Below, one piece after another: positions 33,844 to 45,339 of a stretch of 64,000 nt of DNA (position 1 is the first letter of the stretch; the number at the start of each line of letters is the position of its first letter). The notes beneath the pieces were generated by a model that worked only from the letters and a program-made list of their open reading frames with translations, was not told the origin of the DNA and searched no databases. The DNA is from Paracoccus isoporae. Lineage in GTDB: Bacteria; Pseudomonadota; Alphaproteobacteria; Rhodobacterales; Rhodobacteraceae. Position numbers and translations under genes: made by a program. The stretch lies in the NCBI RefSeq assembly GCF_900101865.1, contig NZ_FNAH01000012.1:1-64000 (forward strand), read 5' to 3'.

Positions 33844-34937
33844 CCGAACACTCCCCAGATGCGCCCGTCTTCCCCGAGAGCCGTCTGCGCCGCGCGTTGC
33901 AGGAACGCATCCCGCGCGGCCTGCCGCAGATAGACCGCCAGATCGCGGGCCATGCGTCCGGTCTCGGAACCGGCCTCGAAATGCCGCAGGCCGATGCTCT
34001 GCTCGACGGCCCGGATGGCATCGAGCCCGACCTCCTCGGTAAAGAGCCGGGCCGCGATAGAGGTGGTAACGATGTCGTCCGGCGCGATGTGGCGATCGGC
34101 AGCGGCTTCGGCGGTGCGCTCGGTCAGGGCCATGCCGGCCCATGTCCGCATCAGCACATCCATCAGGCGGCCCTTCTGGGCCTCTGCCCCCATGCGGCCT
34201 GCGGCGCGAAGCTCTGTCGCGGCCACGTCCAGCAGGCCGACGGTGGCGCCGGCCTGCAAGGCCGCGATCCGCCAAACACCGCCGACGAAATGCGGCTCCT
34301 TCAGGTAATCGCCGGGGTCGCCGATCCATTCGATCCTGTCGACCGGCAGGCCGGTGAAATCAAAGCTGCCCGAGGCAGTCGCCCGCATCCCCTGCATGTC
34401 CCATGCGGACGGGTCCGCGGGGGCGGCGTCCGTCACATCGACCAGCGCCAGCCGCACCTCGGGACCGGAATCCACAGTGACCAGCGCATGGGTCACGGTG
34501 CCCAGCCCCGAGGCATAGCACTTGCCGCCCTGCAAATGCTGCCCCGTGGCATCCAGCGTCACCGGCGCCGCGCCATCGGCCCCCCAGACGCCCAGCAGGG
34601 CACCCTCGGCGATCTGGCGATCGACCTGCGCCTCTTGCACCTTCGTTCCATAAAGGCGGACCAGGTGCAGCGCGTTGACATGCCCTTCGAACAGCCTCCC
34701 GATGCCGAGGTTCGCAGCGCCCACCTGCATCAGCACCCGGGCGGTGCGGGCGGGATCGGTCGCGCCGTCATCGGTCAGAAGGTCCGCCTGTCGCAGCAGA
34801 TCGATGGAGCGGCCGATCGGGCGCGCGCCGCGTTCCTCTTCTGCGGCGGCGGCCCGCAGGGCCTCCGCGACATCGGACGGCACCGGCCCGGCGGTGGTCG
34901 AAGGCGGCAACTCGGCAAGGGGTCTGGAAGCTGTCAT
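33840..34937 (-). CDS. Acyl-CoA dehydrogenase-like protein
   Basis: The 365-residue protein has the acyl-CoA dehydrogenase arrangement: helical N-terminus (about 15-105, LRQADLLTDDGATDPARTAR), beta-barrel middle (about 110-215) and helical C-terminus (GGVWRIAALQAGATVGLLDV to about 350). The usual catalytic Glu near the C-terminus is not obvious, so the protein may be an FAD-binding homologue with another role. It sits between a glycosyltransferase and the deacetylase, with four-base overlaps to both. This suggests oxidation or acyl handling during glycan synthesis. Confidence 0.75.
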   Translation of the reverse strand: MTASRPLAELPPSTTAGPVPSDVAEALRAAAAEEERGARPIGRSIDLLRQADLLTDDGATDPARTARVLMQVGAANLGIGRLFEGHVNALHLVRLYGTKVQEAQVDRQIAEGALLGVWGADGAAPVTLDATGQHLQGGKCYASGLGTVTHALVTVDSGPEVRLALVDVTDAAPADPSAWDMQGMRATASGSFDFTGLPVDRIEWIGDPGDYLKEPHFVGGVWRIAALQAGATVGLLDVAATELRAAGRMGAEAQKGRLMDVLMRTWAGMALTERTAEAAADRHIAPDDIVTTSIAARLFTEEVGLDAIRAVEQSIGLRHFEAGSETGRMARDLAVYLRQAARDAFLQRAAQTALGEDGRIWGVFG

Positions 34938-35989
34938 GTGCTCTTTACCATCTCCATCTCAGGATGCCTTGCAGCGGCGTGTTCCAGCAGCTGCACCCAG
35001 TCCCCGGTGACCCGGCCCAGCCGGAAGGCGGGATTGGCGGTGACCTGCGGCGGCGCACGCCGCCACGCCTGAATGCGCCCAAGGATCTGCGCCGGGTCAT
35101 GGCCATCCACGCGCTGCGTGGCATCCGCCACGATTTCCGCATTGGCGCCCAGCCCATCATGCACCAGCACCGGCGTGCCGACCGCATTGGCCTCGGCCAG
35201 CACCAGGCCGAAGGTCTCGGCAAATGTCGTCTGGGGATAGAACAGGCAGAGCGCACGGCGCATCTGCCGGATGAGCGCCCCATGGGACAGGGATCCCAGA
35301 AAAACCACGCCCTCGGGCACCGGCCCGGTATCCCAGCGCAGATAGCCCGGATCGGCCACGGCAAGGGTCAGGTTCGGAAGGTCACGGCGCAGGGCGGCGA
35401 ATTGTTCGAACACCTCGGCCAACCCCTTGTGGGGCGAACTGGCAAAGAGCAGCAGGTCGGGATCGCGGGGCGTGGCGTCGGGGTGCAGATCGTCATCGAG
35501 CGGATCGTAGATCACCCGAATGGGCGGCACATCCTCCGCCCCGAGAAACCCCGCAAGCGCACGGGCGTGCGTTTCGGACACGCAGATCACCGTGATTCCG
35601 GCAGCCTTCAGCGCCGCGGCCATCTTGCGGTTATGACGGCCGGGATAGACGTGCAGCCAAAGAAAGATCGGCGTGGCTGGATGCCGCTTGCGCAGCTTGA
35701 TCGCCACCTTCCACCGGTTGATGACGATCAGGGCGGCTTGGTTTTGCGCGTCATCGAGGTCTTGCAGGGGCCGCAACTTCCCTGCCTCGGACAGGTGCCT
35801 GTTGCTGCGACCCTGCTGATACTGCGTGATCTCGAACCGGGAGCCGAGTGCAGCGGCCACCCGCAGCACCGTCGCTTCGGTGCCGCCAAGACCGCCGGTC
35901 CCGAGGTCGGGCAGGTCGTAACCCGCGGCAGAGCACGGATCGACGATTCCCACGGGCGCGCGCGCTGTCTCTTGGCGAAAGGCCTTCAT
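34934..35989 (-). CDS. Glycosyltransferase family 1/4
   Basis: The 351-residue GT-B enzyme has an N-terminal GGLGGTEATVLRVAAAL motif (about 32). The Rossmann donor-binding half contains DLLLFASSPHKGLAEVFEQF, VVFLGSLSHGALIRQMRRAL and the signature TFAETFGLVLAEANAVGTPV, with the conserved E-x7-E. It would add a sugar from a nucleotide donor. The start at 35989 overlaps the upstream gene. Confidence 0.85.
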   Translation of the reverse strand: MKAFRQETARAPVGIVDPCSAAGYDLPDLGTGGLGGTEATVLRVAAALGSRFEITQYQQGRSNRHLSEAGKLRPLQDLDDAQNQAALIVINRWKVAIKLRKRHPATPIFLWLHVYPGRHNRKMAAALKAAGITVICVSETHARALAGFLGAEDVPPIRVIYDPLDDDLHPDATPRDPDLLLFASSPHKGLAEVFEQFAALRRDLPNLTLAVADPGYLRWDTGPVPEGVVFLGSLSHGALIRQMRRALCLFYPQTTFAETFGLVLAEANAVGTPVLVHDGLGANAEIVADATQRVDGHDPAQILGRIQAWRRAPPQVTANPAFRLGRVTGDWVQLLEHAAARHPEMEMVKST

Positions 35990-36954
35990 TGCGCGGCCAT
36001 CCGTGTAGCAGGAAAGGTGGCGAGGATTTGCGCGACACTGGCCGACGTGGCGGGCGTGACCGGCATGTCCCGCCGCGCCAGCAAGTCGGGCCGGCTGACA
36101 TGGCTGACGCCGAGGGTCGGGATATCCACCGGCACCGGGGCCACCCTGCCGTTCTCCCGCCACACCTCGACCTTGGCCCAGACCTTCTGCCGGTCCGCCC
36201 TGCGCCGGGCGCTGTCGTAATCCGAGACCGTCGATTGCGTCAGGCTGTCGGGCGTCTCGATCTTGGTCAGCAACAGTTCCGGCACGATCCAGACGATCTC
36301 GCCGTTCAGGATCAGCCGGTTGCGGAACTCGCGGTCCTCCTCGATGCAATCCTCGAACCCGCCGAGACGGCGGAACACATCCGCGCGGAACAGGCCGGAG
36401 TTGATGTGCGTCCACTCCCCCGGCACCTGCGCGCCCATCTGAAGGTTCGGGAACACGTCATCGAGCAGGGACAGGTCGCGCCGGATCTCGACGCGCCGCC
36501 CGTCCGGCAGGATCAGTTCGTGGTGGGTGAGCGCGGCGCTGACCTCCAGCCGCTGCCCCGCTTCCTTGCCCGCCAGTTGCCAGTTCAGGCAGTCGTCGGC
36601 ACCGATATCCTGCGCGGTCAACACGCGCACCTGGTGCAGAACCTTGTCGCGGTGCGGGATGTCGTCGGAATCGTGGAAGGTGACCGCATCGCCCGCGGTC
36701 AGCAGCAGGCCAGCGTTCTTGGCATTGGCGGTGCCGAGGTTCTGCGACAGCCGGATGTAGTTGAAACGCGGATCGGCCAGGAAGCACCGCACCGCGTCTT
36801 CGGTCGCGTCGGTGCTGGCGTCGTCGATCACCGTGACGCGGATGTTCCACCAGCTTTGTTCGAGTGCCGCGCGGATGGCACCGACGATTAGATGAGCGCG
36901 GTTCCAGGTCGGGATGACGATATCGACCAGGGGGGATAGCGGATCGGATGTCAT
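35986..36954 (-). CDS. Glycosyltransferase family 2
   Basis: The 322-residue cytoplasmic GT-A enzyme begins VDIVIPTWNRAHLIVGAIRA, has LGTANAKNAGLLLTAGDAVT, the metal motif FHDSDDIPHRDKVL, and INSGLFRADVFRRLGGFEDC with EEDREFRNRL. All canonical positions are present. It is the second gene of the cluster, overlapping both neighbours by four bases. Confidence 0.85.
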   Translation of the reverse strand: MTSDPLSPLVDIVIPTWNRAHLIVGAIRAALEQSWWNIRVTVIDDASTDATEDAVRCFLADPRFNYIRLSQNLGTANAKNAGLLLTAGDAVTFHDSDDIPHRDKVLHQVRVLTAQDIGADDCLNWQLAGKEAGQRLEVSAALTHHELILPDGRRVEIRRDLSLLDDVFPNLQMGAQVPGEWTHINSGLFRADVFRRLGGFEDCIEEDREFRNRLILNGEIVWIVPELLLTKIETPDSLTQSTVSDYDSARRRADRQKVWAKVEVWRENGRVAPVPVDIPTLGVSHVSRPDLLARRDMPVTPATSASVAQILATFPATRMAAQ

Positions 36955-38420
36955 GCGGAAACCTCCTTCACAGGTGAGGCGATGGTGGCACGATAGGCGC
37001 GCAGGCTCCTGTCGGTCAGCAGCGCGGCGGGCAACGGCAGCAGGAGCGCCAGTAGCGCGGCGCGGATCAGCGGCTCCGCAGGGTGCCCGCCGAGCAGCAG
37101 CAGAAGCGCGGTGAGGAAAACCACGAGGTGACAGATGGACAGGGAACCGGAGCCCTTGCCGCCCGATTTGTCGGTGACCACGAATTTCAGGCGGCAGCCC
37201 GCGAGCGCATCGAAGGTCGCCTTAGCCGATTGCGGCGCCAGCGCGATGCGACAGGCCAGCGCGTGGAGGATGACCGGAAGGGCCTGCCCGTCGCGCAACC
37301 CGCGCGCCACGACGCGTGAAACGATGTCGCAAAGCGCGAGCAGGATGGCCACCGCAGCCAGCGCGGCGGCGACCGTATGCCCCTGCGCGGTCAGCAGCCA
37401 GACCGTCAGCAGCGCGAAAGGCACGAGGGCGAGGCTGAACCATGCAGTCAGTTGCGTGAGGATCACCAGCCGCTTGTGCAGCTCGAACTCGCCCGCGGGG
37501 GTGAGGATCGTCCGCCCATGCCGCAGCAGGGTCTGGACGTTGCCGCTGCACCAGCGATAGCGCTGCCTTTCGAGATCGCGCAGCGACAGCGGCAGCAGCC
37601 CCTTGCCCACGACCCGGTTGATGAACCGGCCCGCGAAGCCCGCGTGGCAAAGCCGCACGCCCAGGTCCGCATCCTCGGTCGTGGTGGCGCCCGACCACCC
37701 GCCGACGGAAACCAGCGCGGTCTTCGAAATCACGCAGAGCGTGCCGGTCAACAGTACCGCCTCTGCCTCATCGGCGGCGGCGGCATTGGTGCGGAAATAT
37801 TCCTCAAGCTCGGCATCCACGCCCGGTGCGGTGGTCGTAGTAGCGACATAGGATTGCGGAAACTGCACGTAATCCGCCGCGGTCCGGTGCAGCGCCTCCG
37901 CCGCGCGGCGCAGGAAATCGCGGTCGACCACGTAATCCGCATCGACGGTGACCACATGGGTCGCATCGTCGCGCGTATGCGCCAGCGCGATGTTGAGCGC
38001 GCCGGCCTTGGCACCCTTGACACCCGTCCGGTGCAGGAAGGCGATCCGGCCCGGATGCGCGGCGCAAAACCTCTTCACCGGCTTCCACACCGCGGGATCG
38101 GCGGTGTTGTTGTCCATCACGACGATCTCGTAGGCATCCGACGGCCAATCCTGATCCAGCAGGGCCTGCAGGGTGCGGATCACCAGCCGGGGCGGTTCCG
38201 CATGGGTCGCGACATGGATTGAAAAACGCGGGCTGGCGAAGTCCTGCCGACCCGTCGCCAGCCGGGCGGGCAGACAGGAAACAAATGGCCGAAGGCCCAT
38301 CAAACCGATCTGAACCACGATGATGACCGCACAGAGGAACAGACCGACCGCCGGGAGGACGGCAGACAGAATCAGTATTCCCCAGATGAAGACAGCCCGC
38401 AGTTCCACATTCGCCCCCAA
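36951..38420 (-). CDS. Membrane processive glycosyltransferase (GT2, NodC/BcsA-like)
   Basis: The 489-residue protein has N-terminal membrane helices (about 8-40). Its GT2 catalytic domain holds VMDNNTADPAVWKPVKRFCA, THVVTVDADYVVDRDFLR (DxD), TTEDADLGVRLCHAG and the processive-enzyme motif QRYRWCSGNVQTLL. Further helices lie at about 320-375 and 425-470. D, DxD, TED and QxxRW together define polymerising synthases such as cellulose, hyaluronan and chitin-oligosaccharide synthases. It is the first gene of the cluster and probably builds and exports the sugar backbone. Confidence 0.87.
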   Translation of the reverse strand: MGANVELRAVFIWGILILSAVLPAVGLFLCAVIIVVQIGLMGLRPFVSCLPARLATGRQDFASPRFSIHVATHAEPPRLVIRTLQALLDQDWPSDAYEIVVMDNNTADPAVWKPVKRFCAAHPGRIAFLHRTGVKGAKAGALNIALAHTRDDATHVVTVDADYVVDRDFLRRAAEALHRTAADYVQFPQSYVATTTTAPGVDAELEEYFRTNAAAADEAEAVLLTGTLCVISKTALVSVGGWSGATTTEDADLGVRLCHAGFAGRFINRVVGKGLLPLSLRDLERQRYRWCSGNVQTLLRHGRTILTPAGEFELHKRLVILTQLTAWFSLALVPFALLTVWLLTAQGHTVAAALAAVAILLALCDIVSRVVARGLRDGQALPVILHALACRIALAPQSAKATFDALAGCRLKFVVTDKSGGKGSGSLSICHLVVFLTALLLLLGGHPAEPLIRAALLALLLPLPAALLTDRSLRAYRATIASPVKEVSA

Positions 38421-38606
38421 GCGTTAGTTAAATAGCAATAAAATTTTTCGATCAGTAGCTTGTTAGATTTCGACGCTACCGACGGTCCAACAAAGTCGTT
38501 GCTCGTCGGTTCCCACTTCGGATGATTCATCGCCGGCGCGGGTGTGCCAAGGATGCGCGACACCGCCAAACCATGCTTTCAACTGGATTGAATTCCGCCG
38601 CGGCGG
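38421..38606. other. Intergenic region upstream of the glycan cluster
   Basis: These 186 bases separate the glycan operon from the Crp/Fnr gene. They include an AT-rich stretch (38425-38455, unusual here), where the cluster promoter is expected. No clear palindromic Crp/Fnr site could be made out by eye. Confidence 0.4.
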
Positions 38607-39344
38607 TCAGTCTTGCGGAAACCAGGAGGTATCCATGTCGGCATAGCGATCATGGAAATCCGTAAGTTCTATCATCGCATCTTCCCGAAGGATCTGGAGC
38701 CGATGCTGATCGCGGTGAATATAGCCATCCTCTTCCATCCGGATGAAGGTCTTGCTGATGTAGACATTGGTCAGGCCGAGGTAATCAGCGATCTGGCTCT
38801 GCGTCATCGGCAGGCGAATCGTGTCGGTCATGCCCGGATTGGTGATCCGGAGACGGGATATGAGATCCAGCAACATGTAGCTGACCCGTTCCTGCGCACT
38901 CATCCGGCCCATTGCGCGGAGAACATCAATCAAAACAACCTGGTCGCGAAGTGCTATCGAAAGCAAAAGTGCTGAAAGCTTCGGAGACTCGCGCAGGATC
39001 TCGTCCAGCGACGATTTCGGGAATGGACACAGGCACACCTCTTCGACAGTTCGCAGCGTGGTCGTGGAGTGCTTGAGGGTGACGTCGGCGAAACCAATGA
39101 CGTCGCCGGGATGATGGATCTTGACAATCTGGCGCCGACCATCGGGCAGATCGGTAAAGCTGAAGGCCCAGCCATGTTTGACCACGTATAGGTCCTTGTT
39201 CTCGTCGCCCCCCTGATACACTTCCCGTCCTGCATCGAAAATGCGTTCGGCTCTCTCAAGCTTAGCCAACCTATCACAATCGGCCTCGGAAAGTGAGACG
39301 TAATGCGACAGCTTGGTAACGAGACAACTGGATGTGCTGGACAT
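38607..39344 (-). CDS. Crp/Fnr family transcription regulator
   Basis: The 245-residue protein has a cyclic-nucleotide-binding-like beta-barrel (about 20-140, IVKIHHPGDVIGFADVTL) and a C-terminal winged helix (about 160-230, LPMTQSQIADYLGLTNVYIS, KTFIRMEEDG). The Fnr cysteine cluster is not evident: an early Cys7 and Cys23 only. It could respond to stress or redox and control the adjacent glycan cluster or stress genes. It is transcribed after mgtC, ten bases downstream. Confidence 0.87.
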   Translation of the reverse strand: MSSTSSCLVTKLSHYVSLSEADCDRLAKLERAERIFDAGREVYQGGDENKDLYVVKHGWAFSFTDLPDGRRQIVKIHHPGDVIGFADVTLKHSTTTLRTVEEVCLCPFPKSSLDEILRESPKLSALLLSIALRDQVVLIDVLRAMGRMSAQERVSYMLLDLISRLRITNPGMTDTIRLPMTQSQIADYLGLTNVYISKTFIRMEEDGYIHRDQHRLQILREDAMIELTDFHDRYADMDTSWFPQD

Positions 39345-39354
39345 GAAAATTTTC

Positions 39355-39798
39355 CTATCTGTTGCCTCTGATATGAAGGCAGTCGAAAATATTGAGAACG
39401 ACGCAGATGAGCACAGAGATAAATGCCGCCTCCTTGAGGAAACCTAGCCCGCAAGCGATGCCAATCGACCCTACAGCCCAGATTGCGGCTCCGCTGCGGA
39501 CACCTTTTAGTCGCCCGTCGTCACTGGGCGACATGATCGCCCCCGCTCCGAGGAACCCGATGCCACCGACAATACCCTGAATAAGGCGGGTAGGGTCAAT
39601 ACTGAGGGCCTCATCCTCGGCCATGCTGCTCAGAGCAAAATTGAGGGTAACTGCCATTAAGGCGGTAGAGCCGATCGCAACCAAAACGTAGACACCCGCC
39701 CCTAGAGGCTTTCCTTTGATCTCGCGATCAAGCCCGACGATTAACCCACACCCCCCAGAAAAAAGGACGCGAAGTATAAATTCACTGAAATCGACCAC
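39355..39798 (-). CDS. MgtC/SapB family membrane protein
   Basis: The 147-residue protein has four hydrophobic helices and the MgtC motif LVAIGSTALMAVTL, GIVGGIGFLGAGAIM and GAAIWAVGSIGIACGLGFLK. MgtC proteins act in magnesium limitation, acid and host survival by affecting membrane ATPase activity. Only the membrane domain is present; the C-terminal ACT-like domain is absent, as in SapB-type members. The GTG start at 39798 follows a GGAG site. Confidence 0.85.
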   Translation of the reverse strand: MVDFSEFILRVLFSGGCGLIVGLDREIKGKPLGAGVYVLVAIGSTALMAVTLNFALSSMAEDEALSIDPTRLIQGIVGGIGFLGAGAIMSPSDDGRLKGVRSGAAIWAVGSIGIACGLGFLKEAAFISVLICVVLNIFDCLHIRGNR

Positions 39799-39959
39799 TA
39801 ACCGAGAACTCCCTGTTCTGATGCCTACCCTGCCATATACTTTCTTTAAACCCCGCTGCCTTGCGTGGATTTAATATGCATTGAAACGGGGTATTCCGCA
39901 CGCGGCTATGGTCGCGTTTGAACGAATAAGGTCTTGGATGCAAAAAGCACCTTCAAACA

Positions 39960-40487
39960 ATGGATACATTGATGTTTTTTGACGGACCTATACTCGATGC
40001 GTTGGCCAAGGGTTCCCTACTGAGCGCGGTCGGCATTACCTGGATCATCCTGCTGGTCCGCGTAGTCGGATTGCGATCATTCTCGAAAATGACGAATTTC
40101 GACTTCGTCATGACTGTTGCCATGGGCTCGCTTCTGGCCGGGGCGTCTCAGTCGCAGGAATGGGCGGGATTTCTTCAGACGCTGACGGCGATGGCCAGCC
40201 TCTTTGCCGTCCAGTATGGCGTCTCGCGGCTGCGACGCTGGTCGCCGCGACTCGACGCGCTGGTTCAGAATACGCCGGTCCTGCTGATGAAGGACGGCGT
40301 CATCCTGCACGATGCCTTGCGCGCGACGCGTGTTGCCGAGGAAGACCTGATCGCAAAGTTGCGGGAGGCCAATGCGCTTGATTTCTCATCCGTTCGAGCC
40401 GTGGTGCTGGAGACAACGGGCGATATCTCGGTGCTGCGTGGCGATCATGTGGACGAGGCCCTGTTTAAGGGGGTTGCCGACGCCTGA
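39960..40487 (+). CDS. DUF421 (YetF-like) membrane protein
   Basis: The 175-residue protein has three N-terminal membrane helices (about 18-95, ITWIILLVRVVGLRSFSKMT, NFDFVMTVAMGSLLAG) and the cytoplasmic DUF421 domain (PVLLMKDGVILHDALRATRV, EEDLIAKLREANALDFSSVR). Function is not established; relatives are often near stress and sporulation genes. It ends one base before the antiporter start. Confidence 0.85.
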   Translation: MDTLMFFDGPILDALAKGSLLSAVGITWIILLVRVVGLRSFSKMTNFDFVMTVAMGSLLAGASQSQEWAGFLQTLTAMASLFAVQYGVSRLRRWSPRLDALVQNTPVLLMKDGVILHDALRATRVAEEDLIAKLREANALDFSSVRAVVLETTGDISVLRGDHVDEALFKGVADA

Positions 40488-40488
40488 A

Positions 40489-41730
40489 ATGGAAACCGAT
40501 GCCTTCTTCGAATTCAGCACCTATCACCTGACCCTCGCGGTGGCGGGATGCATCGTGATCCTGGCGCGCTGGTTTCCGCGGCTGGTCTCCTCGCGGGAAC
40601 CGGCGGCCGCCCCGCTGATGATCCTGCTCGGGGCCGCTGCGGTCCTCACGGTCCCCGGCCTGCCCGCACCTCCCGACCCGCGCAGCGCCCCCCTGCTGTG
40701 GGAGGTCGTGGCGGAAATCACCGTCATCGTCGCGCTCTTCGCCGCCGGAATGCGGGTCGACAGCCTCGGTCCGCCGCGGAAATGGGGACCGACGCTGCGG
40801 CTGCTCGTGATCGGGATGCCCCTGACCATCCCGGCGGTCGCGCTCCTGGGCGTGGTTCTGGGTGGGCTGACCGTCGGCTCCGCGCTTCTGCTGGCCGCCG
40901 TGCTGGCACCGACCGACCCGGTTCTCGCCGCCGATGTGCAGATCGGACCACCCCAAGAGGGACAGGAGCATCCGGTGCGCTTTGCCCTGACCACGGAGGC
41001 CGCACTGAACGACGGGCTGGCCTTTCCCTTCGTCTACCTCGGCCTGCTCGTCATCGCGCAGGGTCTGGCCCCCGGCGACTGGGGTCTGCGCTGGCTGCTG
41101 GAAGACGTGATCTACCGGATATCCATCGGGGCCGCGATGGGCTGGGCCGGGGCTTGGCTGCTGGGCCAGATCCCGTTCAACCTGCCCCGCGAAACCCGGC
41201 TGGCCGATACCGGCTCCGGGGTGATCGCGATTGCCGGGGTGTTCCTGTGTTATGGCTCAACCGAACTGGTCGAGGGCTACGGTTTCATCGCCGTGGCCGC
41301 GATGGGCCTGTCGCTGAGGCGTATCGAGAGCGAACACCATTATCATCGGCATCTGCACGATTTCTCGGAATCCATCGAAGACGCCCTGACGGCGCTTCTG
41401 CTGATTGCCCTGGGTGGCCTGCTCCCCGCTCTGGCAGCGGACCTGACCTGGAACCATGTCGCCATCGCGGTGCTGCTGATCGTGGTGCTGCGCCCGCTGG
41501 CGGGATGGGTATCCCTGACGGCAAGGGCGTTAGCCCGTTCCGACCGGGCGGTGGTTGCCGTCTATGGGGTGCGCGCGATCGGATCGATCTACTATCTGGC
41601 CTATGCGACCAGCCATGCCGATCTGCCGCATATCTCTGACCTGTGGATCATCACCGCGCTGACGATCTTCCTGTCCACCATCCTACCTGGTTTCTCGGTG
41701 GGCTGGAGTATGGATAGGATCGGGCGCTGA
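40489..41730 (+). CDS. Cation/proton antiporter (CPA1 type)
   Basis: The 413-residue protein has about 12 membrane helices and the CPA1 motifs LLAAVLAPTDPVLAADVQIG and TTEAALNDGLAFPFVYLGLL, holding the paired ion-binding ND/DP residues. A His-rich loop (SEHHYHRHLHDFSESIEDAL, about 280-300) precedes the last helices. It would exchange Na+ or K+ for protons in alkaline or salt stress. It is probably co-transcribed with the DUF421 gene. Confidence 0.88.
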   Translation: METDAFFEFSTYHLTLAVAGCIVILARWFPRLVSSREPAAAPLMILLGAAAVLTVPGLPAPPDPRSAPLLWEVVAEITVIVALFAAGMRVDSLGPPRKWGPTLRLLVIGMPLTIPAVALLGVVLGGLTVGSALLLAAVLAPTDPVLAADVQIGPPQEGQEHPVRFALTTEAALNDGLAFPFVYLGLLVIAQGLAPGDWGLRWLLEDVIYRISIGAAMGWAGAWLLGQIPFNLPRETRLADTGSGVIAIAGVFLCYGSTELVEGYGFIAVAAMGLSLRRIESEHHYHRHLHDFSESIEDALTALLLIALGGLLPALAADLTWNHVAIAVLLIVVLRPLAGWVSLTARALARSDRAVVAVYGVRAIGSIYYLAYATSHADLPHISDLWIITALTIFLSTILPGFSVGWSMDRIGR

Positions 41731-41778
41731 TCGTCGGGTCTCTTGCCGCCGGTCACACACTAGCGGCAAAGAAGCTCT

Positions 41779-43887
<2,109 letters not shown>

Positions 43888-44119
43888 TTGTGTTTCTCCA
43901 AGGGATTGGTGCGCGCGCAGACAGGCTAATATCGACCAAAGCAGATCCTACGCCGGTTAATATTCCATAGCTTCCATCTAGATTGATGCGACGAGACGTA
44001 AAGTCATGCCTACCAATCTGATTGAAAGCCGTCTGCGACCTCAAACGAACGTCCGAGCTTGTCTCGAGCGTCGGAAGATCTGCCAGACCGCTCACCCTCC
44101 TTCCAAACTGGAAAAATCC

Positions 44120-44464
44120 ATGGAATTTGTCTTGATCGACTTCTGGGCCGCCAATCTTGAACCGGTGGTGCCGGATTTGCAGGTTTGGCTTGCTGCACTG
44201 GAAATGCGGGTCGCACAGACGGTGGCTCGGGGAGGTCACATACTTGTCCTGCCGGAGTTCGCCTGCGCCCAGTGGTTGAGCTTTGCGCCCGCAGATATGG
44301 CGGAGGCAGACACCCTTGAATGGCTGTTCGAATGCGGGGAGGTAGCGCTCAATGCGATTGCGGCGATGTCTGCGAAACATGGTGTTTCGATACTTGCAGG
44401 CACGATACCCTTCCTGACCGAACCGGAATGTGGAACAATTGTCGGTTTCGATCTATATCTTTAG
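44120..44464 (+). pseudogene. Truncated carbon-nitrogen hydrolase
   Basis: The frame MEFVLIDFWAANLEPVVPDL runs through GGHILVLPEFACAQWL, where the PEF contains the catalytic Glu of the nitrilase superfamily, to HGVSILAGTIPFLTEPE. After 114 residues it stops. The family needs about 260 residues, including the catalytic Lys and Cys, which are missing. The gene is cut just before ku. Confidence 0.65.
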
Positions 44465-44514
44465 GCATCCCGTCTTCGATCATGGCGGCGCATCCTGCAG
44501 GGAGAAGGACCGAC

Positions 44515-45339
44515 ATGGCACCGCGCGCACTCTGGAAGGGACAGCTTCGCCTGTCGCTGGTTTCCATCCCGGTCGAGATATTCTCGGCCACCAAATCCGG
44601 TGCGCGGGTGTCGTTCCGCCAGATCCACAAGCCTTCTGGCAAGCGCATCCGCTACGAGAAATCCGTGCCCGGCATCGGCCCGGTCAAGACCGAGGACATC
44701 GTAAAAGGCTACGAGGTCGATGACGACGAATACATCCTGCTCGACCCGGACGAGATCGACGCGATCAAGCTGGAGACGAAAAAGACCTTCGAACTGGTGC
44801 AATTCGTCGATGCCTGCGAAATCTCGCCGCTTTATTTCGACAAGCCCTATTACATCACCGCCTCGGACGATCTGGCGCAGGATGCCTACCGCGTGGTGCG
44901 CGATGCGTTGCGGGCCGCGGGCAAGGTGGGTCTGGGGCAGGTGACGATGCGCGGCAAGGAATATCTGGCCGCCGTCAAACCCTGCGGCGACGGGCTGCTG
45001 ATGGAGACGCTGCATTACGAGGACGAGCTGCGCGAGGCCGATCAGATCTTCACCGATATCGAGGACGAGAAGGTCGACAAGGAGTTGCTGGAGGTCGCCA
45101 CCTCCCTGATCGACCGCAAGAGCGCGCCCTTTGATGCGAGCGCCTATCACGACAAGTATGCCGAGGCGATGCAGGACCTGCTGGACGCGAAGATGAGGAA
45201 CAAGAAGACCCCGCGCGTGCGCACGGACGATGACAGCGGGGGCGGCGACAATGTGGTCGATCTGATGAGCGCGCTGAAACAGAGCCTGAAGGACGCCGAC
45301 GGCAAGAAGAAAAAGAAACCGGCCAAGAAGGCGTCCTAG
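44515..45339 (+). CDS. ku: Ku DNA-end-binding protein
   Basis: The 274-residue protein matches bacterial Ku: APRALWKGQLRLSLVSIPVE at the start, the beta-barrel core (about 10-180) and a Lys-rich C-terminal tail (GKKKKKPAKKAS). Ku binds double-strand ends and recruits LigD for non-homologous end joining. The ATG at 44515 has a GGGAGAAGG site. It is directly followed by ligD with no gap. Confidence 0.95.
   Translation: MAPRALWKGQLRLSLVSIPVEIFSATKSGARVSFRQIHKPSGKRIRYEKSVPGIGPVKTEDIVKGYEVDDDEYILLDPDEIDAIKLETKKTFELVQFVDACEISPLYFDKPYYITASDDLAQDAYRVVRDALRAAGKVGLGQVTMRGKEYLAAVKPCGDGLLMETLHYEDELREADQIFTDIEDEKVDKELLEVATSLIDRKSAPFDASAYHDKYAEAMQDLLDAKMRNKKTPRVRTDDDSGGGDNVVDLMSALKQSLKDADGKKKKKPAKKAS

Noticed and set aside
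34964-36891. Long plus-strand frames across the glycan cluster
   Set aside because: All conserved glycosyltransferase motifs are on the minus strand; the plus frames are compositional shadows.
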